47,723 bases of DNA from Gemmatimonadota bacterium (GCA_003155795.1 PMEM01000012.1:1-47723); one strand, 5' to 3'. Shown: positions 26,316 through 36,382, counted from the stretch's first letter. Numbers and translations: made by a program. Notes: generated from the letters alone by a model not told the origin.

Positions 26316-28001
26316 ATGGAGCATGACATCACGTCGGCAACCAAATTCATTCGAAGCCTCGCAGCAACGTGGCGGCGGCGCGATGTGCGCTTGCTACGTG
26401 TATGGATCGTGTCGTTCATTGGTCTTGCGGTGGTCACGCTGGCAATGTTGGCCGTTCGTCCCGACCTGGATAAGGCACATGTCGCGCTTCTGTATGTGCT
26501 GGTTGTTCTCGTTGGCAGCGCCGGTGGCGGACGTATCCTCGGGCTTTGTCTGGTTGGGTGTGCGTTTCTGCTATTTAACTACCTCTTCCTGCCACCCTAC
26601 CATACGCTCGTCATTGCGGATCCGCTCGATTGGCTGGTATTAGTAACTTTCATCGTCACGAGCGTCGTCGCAGCACAGTTGCTTACGCGCGCGCAGCAAC
26701 GCACCGCTGAGGCGCGCGCACGAACCACTGAAGTGGAGCGACTCTCGGCACTTGGCGCCGAGACGCTCAACGCCATCCGGCCCGAAGACGCGCTGACCGC
26801 GATCGCGGAAGTGATTCGATCAACACTGGTGGTCGAGACCTGTGATCTGTACGTAGCTTCGATCCAACCGGGAGGGTTGCAGATCGCGACGCACGTTGCC
26901 AAGGGCGTAGTGGATCCCGGAGGTTTGGCGATTGGGGAGCCACATGCAGAGCGTCATCCAGGTACTGAGGGGCACACCCTGGTTGAGTGGAGTCTGGAAA
27001 GTGGAAATGTGAGTGTAGAGCGGTTGGATGGGACGTTGGGAGTCATAGTGGGGCGTGAGGCACGCGAAGGCCATCCAGCGACAGTAATTCCGTGGCACGA
27101 CGTGGGCAATGCGCGCGCGATCACGATCCCGCTCCGGGTTCGAGAGCGCATCGTGGGAGTTCTACGAATCAGCAGCGATTCTGGGATCGATCTCGCTCCG
27201 GACCAGCGCGAGTTTCTCAACGCCCTGTCCTATTACGCGGCACTGGGGGTGGAGCGGATGCGCCTTGCCGCCGAGGCATCGCACACCGAGGCGTTTCGGG
27301 AGGCGGACCGGCTCAAGAATGCGCTACTTGCGGCTGTGTCGCATGACTTGCGTACTCCGCTTACAACCATGAAAGCGTTGGCGCACGATATCGCTGAGCG
27401 TGGAGCTGCATCTGGAGATGTGCGCGCGGTGTCGATTGAAGAAGAAGCAGATCGGCTCACAGCATTGGTGTCGGATCTTCTGGACCTGTCGCGGCTTACC
27501 GGTGGCGCAATTCAGTTTCGACCGGAAGTGAACGCCGCGGATGATCTCATCGGCGCGGCGCTGGCGCGCGCACGCAGTGTGCTCGTCCGCCGTGATGTTC
27601 GAGTCATAGCCGACCGCACCCAGCCAGCCCTTCTAGGCATCTTCGACTTCGTGCACACGCTTCGCGCTCTCGTCAACCTCGTCGAGAATGCCGCCAAATA
27701 CAGTCCCGCCACCGAGCCGATCGAGCTGACTGTTAGCCGCGATGGCGCGAGGCTCGTGATCGCGGTAGCCGATCGTGGCAAAGGGGTATCCAAGGCCGAT
27801 GCCGAACGTATCTTCGAGCCTTTCTACCGTCCGCCCGGTGTGCCGGCAGATGTCCCTGGAGCTGGCCTCGGGCTCGCGATTACCCGCGCGCTCGCGCTGG
27901 CACAAGGCGGTGATGTGACGTATGCCCGGCGGCCCGGCGGAGGAAGCGTGTTCCTGTTGAGCGTCCCGGCCGTAACAGAGCCCCTCACTGCGCCCGAGTA
28001 A
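26316..28001 (+). CDS. kdpD: Sensor histidine kinase equal to the C-terminal half of KdpD
   Basis: The 561-residue protein begins with the four-TM DUF4118 module of KdpD (RVWIVSFIGLAVVTLAML ... LLFNYLFLPPYHTLVIADPLD). Next come a coiled linker (ARARTTEVERL), a GAF domain, HisKA with SHDLRTPLT (H343), N-box NLVENAAKY, G1 DRGKGV and G2 GAGLGLAI. All kinase residues are present. The N-terminal KdpD domains (Walker A/B and USP) are missing and are encoded separately at 34328. ATG 26316 is chosen; the frame is open from TTG 26253 inside kdpE. It should phosphorylate the KdpE-like regulator. Confidence 0.9.
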   Translation: MEHDITSATKFIRSLAATWRRRDVRLLRVWIVSFIGLAVVTLAMLAVRPDLDKAHVALLYVLVVLVGSAGGGRILGLCLVGCAFLLFNYLFLPPYHTLVIADPLDWLVLVTFIVTSVVAAQLLTRAQQRTAEARARTTEVERLSALGAETLNAIRPEDALTAIAEVIRSTLVVETCDLYVASIQPGGLQIATHVAKGVVDPGGLAIGEPHAERHPGTEGHTLVEWSLESGNVSVERLDGTLGVIVGREAREGHPATVIPWHDVGNARAITIPLRVRERIVGVLRISSDSGIDLAPDQREFLNALSYYAALGVERMRLAAEASHTEAFREADRLKNALLAAVSHDLRTPLTTMKALAHDIAERGAASGDVRAVSIEEEADRLTALVSDLLDLSRLTGGAIQFRPEVNAADDLIGAALARARSVLVRRDVRVIADRTQPALLGIFDFVHTLRALVNLVENAAKYSPATEPIELTVSRDGARLVIAVADRGKGVSKADAERIFEPFYRPPGVPADVPGAGLGLAITRALALAQGGDVTYARRPGGGSVFLLSVPAVTEPLTAPE

Positions 28002-28055
28002 CACCGCGTCGCTCACGATGCACCGCGTCATTGCGAGTCGATCAGTTCACATCGC

Positions 28056-28105
28056 TTTAACAATCTTTTAACGCTGCAACCCCGCCTTTTTAATGCGGTT
28101 TTAAC
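28056..28105 (+). promoter_or_regulatory. Four helically phased TTTAAC repeats upstream of the kdp structural genes
   Basis: TTTAAC lies at 28056-28061, 28067-28072 and 28100-28105, and TTTAAT at 28089-28094. The start-to-start steps are 11, 22 and 11 bp, so all four face the same side of the helix. OmpR/PhoB-class regulators bind tandem direct repeats with about 11-bp spacing, and such a regulator is encoded just upstream. A role as the KdpE site is inferred. TAGCCT at 28117 might be a weak -10. CCGC-N9-GCGG (28083-28098) could instead be part of a kdpD terminator. Confidence 0.55.
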
Positions 28106-28187
28106 GGCGCACGTTCTAGCCTTCAGTCACGCTCGATGCGACGGATTGCCCGTTCGCGGGATGAGCGAGGATTGACGTGAGACTGCG

Positions 28188-28532
28188 ATGGTCGACACAT
28201 GGGGCATTGGTGTTGGGATAGGCGCGGTGTTACTGCTGCTCGTGGCGAACTTCAGCATCCACGTTGGTGCGTACGCCTTGCTCGCACGAATGGGCTGGTG
28301 GCACCCACCGCATCACGATGACGATGAAATATGCGCGTGTGATCTCGACGACGTACGTGAGGGGCGTATCTCACTCGACGACCTGCGGTTGCGAAGGGTC
28401 CAGTGGAAATCACGACTACCCGCTCCGCGTCCGATTCGACGCCATGCGCGGGGCATCCTGCATCGCAACACGGTCCGTGGGCGAGATGACACGACCGATA
28501 TCAACAGTCACAACGACGTTAGGAGGAAGTAA
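28188..28532 (+). CDS. Small single-TM protein of the kdp operon, unknown
   Basis: The 114-residue protein has one N-terminal hydrophobic segment (GIGVGIGAVLLLLVANFSIHV). An acidic/His stretch WWHPPHHDDDEICACDLDD follows, then a basic Arg-rich tail with low coding character after about residue 75. No family is recognised. It is the first gene after the phased repeats, and its TAA overlaps the next ATG by one base. The His/Asp/Cys cluster could bind a metal, which is only a guess. Confidence 0.5.
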   Translation: MVDTWGIGVGIGAVLLLLVANFSIHVGAYALLARMGWWHPPHHDDDEICACDLDDVREGRISLDDLRLRRVQWKSRLPAPRPIRRHARGILHRNTVRGRDDTTDINSHNDVRRK

Positions 28533-28648
28533 TGCTCGACGTTCTCTATATCGCTATTACCATCGTGTTCTTCGGGCTGATGTTGGCATATGTCCACGCT
28601 TGCGAGCTTCTCGGCCACGAGCCAGTCGAAGGGGAGGATCGTCCGTGA
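28532..28648 (+). CDS. 38-residue membrane protein preceding kdpF
   Basis: A perfect AGGAGG lies 5 bp before ATG 28532. The product begins MLDVLYIAITIVFFGLMLAY with one TM, and ends with VHACELLGHEPVEGEDRP. Small proteins of this shape occur before kdpF in other kdp operons (from memory). It may stabilise the Kdp complex as KdpF does, but this is inference. Its TGA overlaps the GTG of kdpF by four bases, so all are translationally coupled. Confidence 0.72.
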   Translation: MLDVLYIAITIVFFGLMLAYVHACELLGHEPVEGEDRP

Positions 28649-28734
28649 ACACTGAAACTGCGATTGCCGCAATTGTGTCGCTGGCTGTGCTGATCTACCT
28701 GATCTACACGTTGCTGCGACCGGAGCGATTCTGA
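28645..28734 (+). CDS. kdpF: KdpF, small subunit of the potassium-importing ATPase
   Basis: The 29-residue peptide starts at GTG 28645 after GGGGAGG. It has a single TM and the KdpF C-terminus: IVSLAVLIYLIYTLLRPERF. KdpF stabilises the KdpABC complex in E. coli. It overlaps the preceding small gene (GTGA) and ends 1 bp before the kdpA ATG, as expected for a coupled operon. Confidence 0.88.
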   Translation: MNTETAIAAIVSLAVLIYLIYTLLRPERF

Positions 28735-28735
28735 T

Positions 28736-30451
28736 ATGACAATGAATGGCTGGTTACAGATTCTGCTCTTTTCCGCGGTGCTACTCGCCGTGACAAAACC
28801 GGTTGGGATCTACGTCCTCAAGGTGTACGACGGCTCGTTCCGCTGGCTTGCGCCACTGGAGCGAATTGCGTATCGGCTATGCGGTATCGATCCTGAAGAA
28901 GACCAACACTGGACGCGCTACGCTGCATCGATGCTGATCTTCAGCGCGGTCTCCATGCTCGCGACTTATGTTGTCCTGCGCATGCAGCACGCGCTGCCGC
29001 TCAACCCATTCAATCGCGACGCTGTACCGGCACGGCAGGCGTTCGAGACGGCGGCGTCGTTTACTACGAATACCAACTGGCAGTCGTACGCCGGCGAGAC
29101 GACGATGTCGTACTTCTCGCAGATGACGCAGCTCGCCTTCCATAACTTTGTCTCCGCCGCGACAGGAATGGCGCTCGCCGTCGCGCTCGTACGTGGCATT
29201 GCACGGCATTCTGCCGGACGGATCGGCAATTTCTGGACAGATCTCGTGCGCGGCACGTTCTACCTGTTTCTGCCGGCGGCACTCGTGCTCGCACTCCTCT
29301 TCGTGCAGCAGGGCGTGATCCAGAACTTCCATCAGTACATCACGGCGACCACGATTGAAGGCGCAAAGCAGGTCCTCGCGATGGGACCGGTGGCAAGCCA
29401 GGAAGCGATCAAGCAGCTGGGCACCAACGGTGGAGGCTTCTTCAACGCCAACTCTGCACACCCGTTCGAGAATCCCACACCGTGGACGAACTTTCTCCAG
29501 ATGCTCGCGATCTTCATCATCCCCGCGGGGCTCGTGTACGCGTTCGGGCGAATGGTAAAGAATCAGCGGCATGCGTGGGCGATATGGGCGGCGATGTTCA
29601 TTCTCTTCGCTGGGGGTGTAACAACTGCCTACTGGGCTGAAGCGCGCGGCAATCCGATCCACGCGGCACGAGGCGTGGACGTCGTTGCGACCGCGACGAA
29701 TCCTGGCGGCAACATGGAAGGAAAGGAAGTTCGCTTCGGGATTGCGAACTCCGCGTTGTACGCGACTGTCACCACCGATGCGTCGTGTGGCTGCGTGAAC
29801 TCGATGCACGATTCGTTCACGCCGATCGGCGGTATGGTGCCGCTCGTCAACATGCAGCTCGGCGAGGTGATCTTCGGCGGAGTGGGCGCCGGACTTTACG
29901 GTATGCTCGTGATGGTCGTGCTCACAATCTTCATTGCTGGCCTGATGGTTGGCCGAACGCCGGAGTACCTTGGCAAGAAGATTCAGAGCCGTGAGATCCG
30001 TATGGCGATGCTGTACGCGCTCATCTTTCCTGCATCGATTCTCTTATTCTCGGCGGCGTCGGTGGTATTACCGATGGGGCTCAAGGGACTCAACAACGCC
30101 GGACCGCACGGACTGACGGAGATCCTTTACGCATTCACGTCCACAACGGCGAACAACGGCAGCGCGTTCGCCGGACTGACGGGAGCAACCTATTACTACA
30201 ATACAACGCTTGGGCTGGCGACGTTGATCGGACGGTTTGCGATGCACGTTCCGATGCTTGCGCTGGCCGGATTCCTCGCAGAGCGACGCGTGGTCCCGGA
30301 GTCGGCCGGCACCTTTCCGGTGACGACGCCTCTATTTGTCGCACTACTCATCAGCGTCATCCTGATCGTCGGCGCGCTCACCTTCTTTCCTGCGCTCGCC
30401 CTTGGGCCGGTCGTGGAGCACCTCGTCATGGGCGCTGGGAAGCTCTTCTAA
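28736..30451 (+). CDS. kdpA: KdpA, potassium-binding subunit
   Basis: The 571-residue protein has ten or so TM segments and the four degenerate selectivity filters of Kdp[12 protein letters not shown] (111-121), [10 protein letters not shown] from 228 followed by SAHPFENP, a third around [16 protein letters not shown] and a fourth [12 protein letters not shown]. KdpA selects and binds K+ before KdpB-driven uptake. GGAGCG lies upstream of ATG 28736. The gene is about the length of E. coli KdpA (557). Confidence 0.97.
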   Translation: MTMNGWLQILLFSAVLLAVTKPVGIYVLKVYDGSFRWLAPLERIAYRLCGIDPEEDQHWTRYAASMLIFSAVSMLATYVVLRMQHALPLNPFNRDAVPARQAFETAASFTTNTNWQSYAGETTMSYFSQMTQLAFHNFVSAATGMALAVALVRGIARHSAGRIGNFWTDLVRGTFYLFLPAALVLALLFVQQGVIQNFHQYITATTIEGAKQVLAMGPVASQEAIKQLGTNGGGFFNANSAHPFENPTPWTNFLQMLAIFIIPAGLVYAFGRMVKNQRHAWAIWAAMFILFAGGVTTAYWAEARGNPIHAARGVDVVATATNPGGNMEGKEVRFGIANSALYATVTTDASCGCVNSMHDSFTPIGGMVPLVNMQLGEVIFGGVGAGLYGMLVMVVLTIFIAGLMVGRTPEYLGKKIQSREIRMAMLYALIFPASILLFSAASVVLPMGLKGLNNAGPHGLTEILYAFTSTTANNGSAFAGLTGATYYYNTTLGLATLIGRFAMHVPMLALAGFLAERRVVPESAGTFPVTTPLFVALLISVILIVGALTFFPALALGPVVEHLVMGAGKLF

Positions 30452-30452
30452 A

Positions 30453-32522
30453 ATGGCCACTCAAAGAAGACCACTCTTCGATGCGCCGATCGTTCGGCGC
30501 GCGCTCGTCGAGTCCCTCGTCAAGCTCAACCCGCGCCACATGGTGCGAAATCCGGTCATGTTCGTGGTGTTGATCGGAAGTGTATTGACTACGGCTTCAC
30601 TCGCGCGTGACATCATTACAGGTCATGGCGACATCGGCTTCACCCTTCAGATCGCGCTGTGGCTCTGGTTCACGGTGATCTTCGCGAATTTCGCGGAGGC
30701 AATGGCAGAGGGCCGCGGGAAGGCGCAGGCCGACTCGCTCAGAAAATCGCGTACGCAGACCACAGCGAAGCGTCTTCGGGACCCGAGGGACCGACGCTCT
30801 GTGGAATCGGTGACATCAAGCACGTTGCGGCGCGGCGATGTCGTGCTGGCCGAGCCAGGCGATATCATACCCGGAGATGGTGAGGTGATTCAAGGCATCG
30901 CCTCCGTCGATGAATCGGCGATCACCGGCGAATCTGCTCCGGTGATTCGTGAATCTGGTGGAGACCGGTCAGCCGTGACAGGCGGCACCAAGGTACTGTC
31001 GGATTATCTCGTCATCAGCATCACGGCAAACCCGGGAGAGACGTTTCTCGACCGGATGATCGCGCTGGTCGAAGGAGCGTCACGCCAGAAGACACCGAAC
31101 GAGATAGCGCTCACGATATTGTTGTCCGGACTCACCATCATCTTTCTGCTCGCGGTCGTTACGCTCCAGCCATTTGCGATCTACTCGGGCGTCGCGATTG
31201 GAATTCCGGTGTTGATCGCTCTACTCGTGTGTCTCATTCCGACCACGATAGGGGGACTGCTCTCAGCCATCGGCATCGCAGGCATGGACCGAATGATCCA
31301 GCAGAACGTGATAGCGATGTCCGGGCGAGCGGTTGAAGCAGCTGGAGACGTCAACACGCTCCTGCTCGACAAGACCGGAACTATAACGCTCGGAAATCGG
31401 CAGGCAGTTGCATTCTATCCAGTGGCCGATGTCACGATCGAGCGCATGGCCGATCGTGCGCAGCTGGCGTCATTACCTGACGAGACACCGGAAGGCCGCA
31501 GTATCGTGATTCTGGCGAAGGAACAGTACGGTCTCCGAGCTCGTGATCTCGGAGCTGGCGAGTCACACGGCGCGATGGAGCTGGTTCCGTTCTCCGCCAC
31601 CACACGGATGAGCGGCGTGAACGTGGACGGCATCGAGCTCCGAAAGGGCGCGAGCGACTCGGTCGCGAAGTGGGTTCAACAGAATGGAGGCACTGTCCCA
31701 CGCGAGATCGACTCGATCGTCGAGCGTATCGCGCGCGAGGGTGGAACGCCGTTGGTGGTCGCCGAGCGTGATAGTGATGGCACACGCGTGCTCGGAGCGA
31801 TCTATCTCAAGGACGTCGTCAAGGGCGGCATGAAGGAGCGCTTCGACAGGCTCCGGGCAATGGGCATTCGCACAGTCATGATCACGGGCGATAACCCACT
31901 GACCGCAGCTTCGATCGCGCGCGAAGCCGGCGTCGATGATTTCCTCGCTGAAGCGACACCGGAAGACAAGATGACGCTCATCCGGCGCGAACAAGCGGGC
32001 GGCAAGCTCGTCGCGATGACGGGTGATGGGACCAACGACGCGCCCGCGCTCGCGCAGGCCGACGTCGGCGTGGCAATGAATACAGGGACCCAGGCGGCGA
32101 AAGAAGCGGGCAACATGATCGACCTCGACTCCAACCCTACAAAGCTGATCGAAGTTGTCGAGATCGGGAAGCAGCTGTTGATGACACGAGGATCGCTCAC
32201 GACGTTCTCGATTGCGAACGACGTGGCGAAGTATTTCGCGATCATTCCAGCGATGTTGGTCGTGACATTTCCGGCAATGCAAGCGCTCAACATCATGCGC
32301 CTGCACTCTCCCCAATCGGCGATCCTCGCGTCGGTGATCTTCAACGCGCTCATCATAGTGGCACTCATTCCGCTGGCGTTGCGCGGGGTCCGTTATCGCC
32401 CCGCATCCGCGTCGGTTATTCTCCGGCGCAACCTCTTCGTCTACGGCGTGGGTGGCCTGGTCGTACCCTTTATCGGCATCAAGGCGATCGATATGGCACT
32501 CGTCTTTCTGCATCTCGTATAG
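30453..32522 (+). CDS. kdpB: KdpB, P-type ATPase subunit
   Basis: The 689-residue protein starts [18 protein letters not shown] just after the kdpA stop (1 bp gap). It has TGES in the actuator domain, DKTGT with phospho-Asp D306 (D307 in E. coli), [12 protein letters not shown] and [10 protein letters not shown], and the Kdp[11 protein letters not shown]-type segment ([15 protein letters not shown]). It hydrolyses ATP for K+ import. The frame is open back to 30402 inside kdpA, which is ignored. Confidence 0.97.
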   Translation: MATQRRPLFDAPIVRRALVESLVKLNPRHMVRNPVMFVVLIGSVLTTASLARDIITGHGDIGFTLQIALWLWFTVIFANFAEAMAEGRGKAQADSLRKSRTQTTAKRLRDPRDRRSVESVTSSTLRRGDVVLAEPGDIIPGDGEVIQGIASVDESAITGESAPVIRESGGDRSAVTGGTKVLSDYLVISITANPGETFLDRMIALVEGASRQKTPNEIALTILLSGLTIIFLLAVVTLQPFAIYSGVAIGIPVLIALLVCLIPTTIGGLLSAIGIAGMDRMIQQNVIAMSGRAVEAAGDVNTLLLDKTGTITLGNRQAVAFYPVADVTIERMADRAQLASLPDETPEGRSIVILAKEQYGLRARDLGAGESHGAMELVPFSATTRMSGVNVDGIELRKGASDSVAKWVQQNGGTVPREIDSIVERIAREGGTPLVVAERDSDGTRVLGAIYLKDVVKGGMKERFDRLRAMGIRTVMITGDNPLTAASIAREAGVDDFLAEATPEDKMTLIRREQAGGKLVAMTGDGTNDAPALAQADVGVAMNTGTQAAKEAGNMIDLDSNPTKLIEVVEIGKQLLMTRGSLTTFSIANDVAKYFAIIPAMLVVTFPAMQALNIMRLHSPQSAILASVIFNALIIVALIPLALRGVRYRPASASVILRRNLFVYGVGGLVVPFIGIKAIDMALVFLHLV

Positions 32523-32531
32523 GAATCTCAG

Positions 32532-33128
32532 ATGCTTCGTAACCAAATTCGTCCAGCGCTTGTCGTCACACTCGTCCTGATGTTGATCACGGGTGTCGCG
32601 TATCCAGCAGTCGTAACCGCAATTGCGCAGCTCGTATTCCCGCGGCAGGCGAACGGCTCCCTGATCAACCGCACGAACGGAGCGGTCATAGGCAGCTCGC
32701 TCATCGGGCAATCGTTCGCACGGCCGGAATATTTTCACCCAAGGCCGTCCGCAGCTGGCAACGGTTACGACGACACTCTGTCTGGCGGCACCAACAAGGG
32801 TCCGACAGATCGCAAGCTCGCGGACACGCTCATCGCTCAGGCAGTTGACAGCGCCGTCAAGAACGACGGTGCGACCAGAGGGCACATCCCTTCCGATCTG
32901 GTGACGTCATCGGGCTCCGGACTCGATCCGCACATCTCACCCGCGTCAGCTGATCTGCAGGTAGCACGCGTGGCGCGCGTGCGGGGCGCCAGTATCGCCG
33001 CCATTCGCGCGCTCGTGCACCAGCACACCGAACCGCGCCAGTTCGGTATCCTCGGCGAGGGGCGAGTCAACGTCCTCTTGCTCAACATGGCGCTCGACTC
33101 TGCATTCCGCATGGCCAGCCACAACTAA
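32532..33128 (+). CDS. kdpC: KdpC, accessory subunit
   Basis: The 198-residue protein has one N-terminal TM (RPALVVTLVLMLITGVAYPA) and the KdpC periplasmic domain: GSSLIGQSFARPEYFHPRPSA, SGGTNKGPTDRKL, and VTSSGSGLDPHISPASADLQ followed by VLLLNMALD. AGGAA precedes ATG 32532, 9 bp after kdpB. KdpC helps ATP binding to KdpB in the complex. Confidence 0.96.
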   Translation: MLRNQIRPALVVTLVLMLITGVAYPAVVTAIAQLVFPRQANGSLINRTNGAVIGSSLIGQSFARPEYFHPRPSAAGNGYDDTLSGGTNKGPTDRKLADTLIAQAVDSAVKNDGATRGHIPSDLVTSSGSGLDPHISPASADLQVARVARVRGASIAAIRALVHQHTEPRQFGILGEGRVNVLLLNMALDSAFRMASHN

Positions 33129-33152
33129 CACTAAGATCGCAACACTACTTGC

Positions 33153-34307
33153 ATGTATAAAACGTCGTGTACCTCATATTGTGCCTTGCTTGGTACGCTG
33201 CTGGCTCTGCCGCCAACGCTCGGGGCACAGAGTACTGACAGCACCGTCAGTACCACCACCGCTGCTGCTGCACCCGACACAACGATCAAGGTGACCTTCG
33301 GCGGCTTCGTCGACGCATATTATGCGTATGACTTCAATCGTCCCGCGAATTTCGACCGTGCTTACACTACGCAGCCTGCGAGACATGACGAATTCAACAT
33401 CAACCTTGCATTCGTTGAGGCGAAGCTGGACGCTCCTCGCATTCACGGACGTCTGGCACTTCAAGCGGGCACGTCCGTGCAAGCAAATTACGCGGGTGAG
33501 CCTACGGTAGGCGCGATCAGCGGCCCCTCTCTCAGTCGGTTTATCCAGGAGGCGTTCGCTGGCTACAAGGTCGCGAACAATCTTTGGATCGACGGCGGCA
33601 TTTTCTTCTCGCATATAGGCAACGAGTCGTTCATCTCGCGCGACAACTGGACCTACAGTAGATCGTTGATTGCCGACTATACGCCGTACTACGAATCGGG
33701 CGTGCGTGCTGTGTGGCAGGCCACGCCGACGCTAACTGCGACGGCTGTAGTCGTCAACGGATGGCAGAACATATCCGAAACCAACTCGTCAAAGGCTGTG
33801 GGGTTGCGTCTGGATTACGCGCCGGCTTCTACGGTAACTCTGACATATGACAACTTCATCGGCAATGAGCAACCTGACTCCGTTGCTTCGCGCCTGCGTG
33901 TATTCAACGAGCTGATCGCAAAGGTTCAGCTAAACTCCCGGCTTGGCTTGGTCGCGAGCGGCGATTATGGTGTTCAACGCCGGACCGGCAATCAAGGAAG
34001 CGATACGTGGCACGGCGCTGCGTTGATTGCCCGATTCCAGGCAACTACCATCGTGGCGCTCAATGGCCGGCTGGAGTATCTTGGGGATCCTGGACAGGTC
34101 CTGATCACCGTGCCAGCCGGCGCGGGCGGCTTCCGTAGTGGCGGCGTCTCGGTTGGCGTCGACGTGACGCCCAATCCCCGCTTCGTCTGGCGTACTGAGC
34201 TGCGTGGGTTCGGGGCGCGCGATCCCGTTTTCCCCGGACGTTTCGCGGCGAGTGCTCTAGCAAAGCGGGACGCATTCATAGTTACATCGTTTGGTCTCAC
34301 GCTCTGA
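33153..34307 (+). CDS. Beta-barrel porin of the kdp operon (OmpL-like, BBP2)
   Basis: The 384-residue protein has a signal peptide ending LGAQ and a Thr/Ser/Ala linker. It then shows a barrel with FGGFVDAYYAYDFNRP, HDEFNINLAFVEAKLD, YTPYYESGVRAVW and a terminal strand TSFGLTL, matching putative beta-barrel porin-2 (PF07642 type). Porins of this family recur in kdp operons of similar bacteria (from memory), consistent with an outer-membrane K+ path. It lies 24 bp after kdpC and 20 bp before the KdpD-N gene. Confidence 0.83.
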   Translation: MYKTSCTSYCALLGTLLALPPTLGAQSTDSTVSTTTAAAAPDTTIKVTFGGFVDAYYAYDFNRPANFDRAYTTQPARHDEFNINLAFVEAKLDAPRIHGRLALQAGTSVQANYAGEPTVGAISGPSLSRFIQEAFAGYKVANNLWIDGGIFFSHIGNESFISRDNWTYSRSLIADYTPYYESGVRAVWQATPTLTATAVVVNGWQNISETNSSKAVGLRLDYAPASTVTLTYDNFIGNEQPDSVASRLRVFNELIAKVQLNSRLGLVASGDYGVQRRTGNQGSDTWHGAALIARFQATTIVALNGRLEYLGDPGQVLITVPAGAGGFRSGGVSVGVDVTPNPRFVWRTELRGFGARDPVFPGRFAASALAKRDAFIVTSFGLTL

Positions 34308-34327
34308 TCAAGTTACAACGATGACGG

Positions 34328-36382
34328 ATGGTGGTTACGGACACTGATCGGCGGGAAGTCGATCCGGGCGGGGCGGCAGCGACGGAACAGGCATCCGCCA
34401 ATGTCGGCCCTTCTGTGCTCGAGCGCCTTCTCGAGCGTGGGGCAGGTCCACGTACACCCGAAGGTGCCGACTTTCTGAAACTCGTTCGTCAACGTCCACG
34501 CGGCCGACTGAAGGTTTATATCGGCTCCGCTGCGGGTGTCGGAAAGACGTATCGCATGCTGAACGAGGCGTTCAGCCTCCGCCGTCGCGGAGTCGACGTC
34601 GTAGTGGGTTTCGTCGAGACGCATGGCCGCGCCGAAACCGCCGCGCAGACTGCGGATCTCGAGATCATTCCGCGCCGGCGCGCCGAGTATCGTGGTGCAA
34701 CACTCGAGGAGATGGACCTGGACGCCATCATTGCACGGCATCCCGACGTCGTCATCGTTGACGAGCTCGCGCACAGCAACGTGCCTGGCTCGAAGCACCG
34801 AAAGCGCTGGCAGGATGTGCTGGAGCTGCTTGACGCTGGGATCAATGTCATTTCCGCTGTGAACGTGCAGCACCTCGAATCGCTGAACGACGTCGTGCAA
34901 CGCGCGCTTGGCGTCACGGTGCGCGAGACGGTGCCGGACTGGGTCGTTGCGCGCGCCGATCAGGTCGTGAATATCGACATTTCAGCGGAAGACTTGCGGC
35001 AGCGTTTGCTGGAAGGGAAGATCTACGATCAGGCGAAGGTTCCGACCGCCCTTGAAAATTTCTTTACGGACGAGAACCTCACAACGCTGCGGGAATTAGC
35101 GCTGCGCGAGGTAGCGAGCTCGGTCGATCGTGCTCGCGAAGACATCGTCCGGCAGGAAACCGGGGGGAAGATGGTCCCGTCAAAAACGGCCGAGCGCATT
35201 CTGGTCGCGATGGCGAGCAATCCCCCACGAACCGCGGCACTCCTGCGCAAGGCGAGTCGTATCGCGGGACGTCTCAACTCAGACTGGTACTGCGTGTACG
35301 TCCAGACGCCCGAAGAGAGGGCTGATCGGATCGACGCGACCGTGCAACGCCGGCTGGTGGACAACATCCAGATGGCGCAGGCCATGGGCGCCGAGGTTGT
35401 AAAGCTGGACGGAGAGGATGTTGTGGAAGCGATCTGCCGATTCGCGAAGGAGCACGGGGTAACTCTGGTGATGGTCGGCCAGAGTACGCGTCCATGGTGG
35501 CACAAGCTGCGTCACGGATCCGTGGTGGACCGGCTGGTAAATAACGGGCAGGGACTCGATGTGCAGGTGGTGTCATTTGTCGATATGAATGGTGCCGGTC
35601 AAGCAACCAAATTACCTGCTGCAAAAGTTACTCCGAGCGTAGGCCGCGTTGGTGCGGACAAGTTGGACGTGATCGATAAAACGGTACGTCCGCTGATTAG
35701 TGAGCTCGGGCGCGCACGCAATGAGGGAGCGGCGCGTGAACACGTCGTGGCGGAGCGCGCCGACGAGTACGCCGAGATCGTGAACGAGATAATTGGCGTC
35801 ATGACAGCGCGGCTCGAAGAAGCGGAGCTCCCGCTGCACGTGCTGTTGTCGAGTCCGTTCGGTGAGTTGAATGAAAACCAGGAAGAGATGCTTGCCGCTG
35901 CGCAGAGCTCGGTAGGCGCAGCGGACACCGAGGTCCGCCGGCTCAGGTTCCTGATCGATCTTGACCGTGGCGCCGTAGCGTTCGTGCCACAGGCAACGGG
36001 ACTGTCGGAGTTACTGAGACCCTCACTTGCAATCACTGAAGCGCACGCACGCACCGCACATGTGAACTTCCGTGCGCACGTCTCGGATACCGCACCGCGC
36101 GTGCTTGCCGATCCCGTTCATACGCAGTCAGCGCTGACGGCAATTTTCGGGGATGTCGTGTCCAGGACACCCGTGGGAGGTGAGATCGAAACGAACGCAT
36201 TCGAGTGTGACGCGGGAAGAATCCGCATCACGGTTACTCACCACTCCGCCAGCCCGCGACGAGCTGCTTCGCTCGATATGCGAGTTGCAACGCGGCTGCT
36301 ATCGTTGCAACATGGGTCGCTGCTGGAAGAGCCAGAGCGCACGATCATCGAGTTGCCGTGCGAATCGCTCCCCGCTATTTGA
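34328..36382 (+). CDS. KdpD N-terminal sensor half fused to a degenerate kinase
   Basis: Residues about 45-250 are the KdpD ATP-binding domain: Walker A GSAAGVGKTYRML, Walker B IVDELAHSNVPGSKHRKRWQ and VNVQHLESLNDVV. A USP-like domain follows (AERILVAMASNP ... VGQSTRPWWHKL). In place of TM helices and GAF, the last 200 residues look like a decayed HisKA/HATPase. The HELRTPLN box reads EEAELPLH, so the phospho-His is Glu497; the N-box Asn reads Asp in AIFGDVVSRTP and no DxGxG is seen. It is soluble, 684 residues. It probably modulates the separate kinase at 26316; that is inference. Confidence 0.85.
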   Translation: MVVTDTDRREVDPGGAAATEQASANVGPSVLERLLERGAGPRTPEGADFLKLVRQRPRGRLKVYIGSAAGVGKTYRMLNEAFSLRRRGVDVVVGFVETHGRAETAAQTADLEIIPRRRAEYRGATLEEMDLDAIIARHPDVVIVDELAHSNVPGSKHRKRWQDVLELLDAGINVISAVNVQHLESLNDVVQRALGVTVRETVPDWVVARADQVVNIDISAEDLRQRLLEGKIYDQAKVPTALENFFTDENLTTLRELALREVASSVDRAREDIVRQETGGKMVPSKTAERILVAMASNPPRTAALLRKASRIAGRLNSDWYCVYVQTPEERADRIDATVQRRLVDNIQMAQAMGAEVVKLDGEDVVEAICRFAKEHGVTLVMVGQSTRPWWHKLRHGSVVDRLVNNGQGLDVQVVSFVDMNGAGQATKLPAAKVTPSVGRVGADKLDVIDKTVRPLISELGRARNEGAAREHVVAERADEYAEIVNEIIGVMTARLEEAELPLHVLLSSPFGELNENQEEMLAAAQSSVGAADTEVRRLRFLIDLDRGAVAFVPQATGLSELLRPSLAITEAHARTAHVNFRAHVSDTAPRVLADPVHTQSALTAIFGDVVSRTPVGGEIETNAFECDAGRIRITVTHHSASPRRAASLDMRVATRLLSLQHGSLLEEPERTIIELPCESLPAI

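Noticed and set aside
28877-29809. Minus-strand open frame of 310 codons
   Set aside because: It lies wholly opposite kdpA, which is certain.
31563-32885. Minus-strand open frame of 440 codons
   Set aside because: It is antisense to kdpB and kdpC; the composition is that of a shadow frame in GC-rich DNA.
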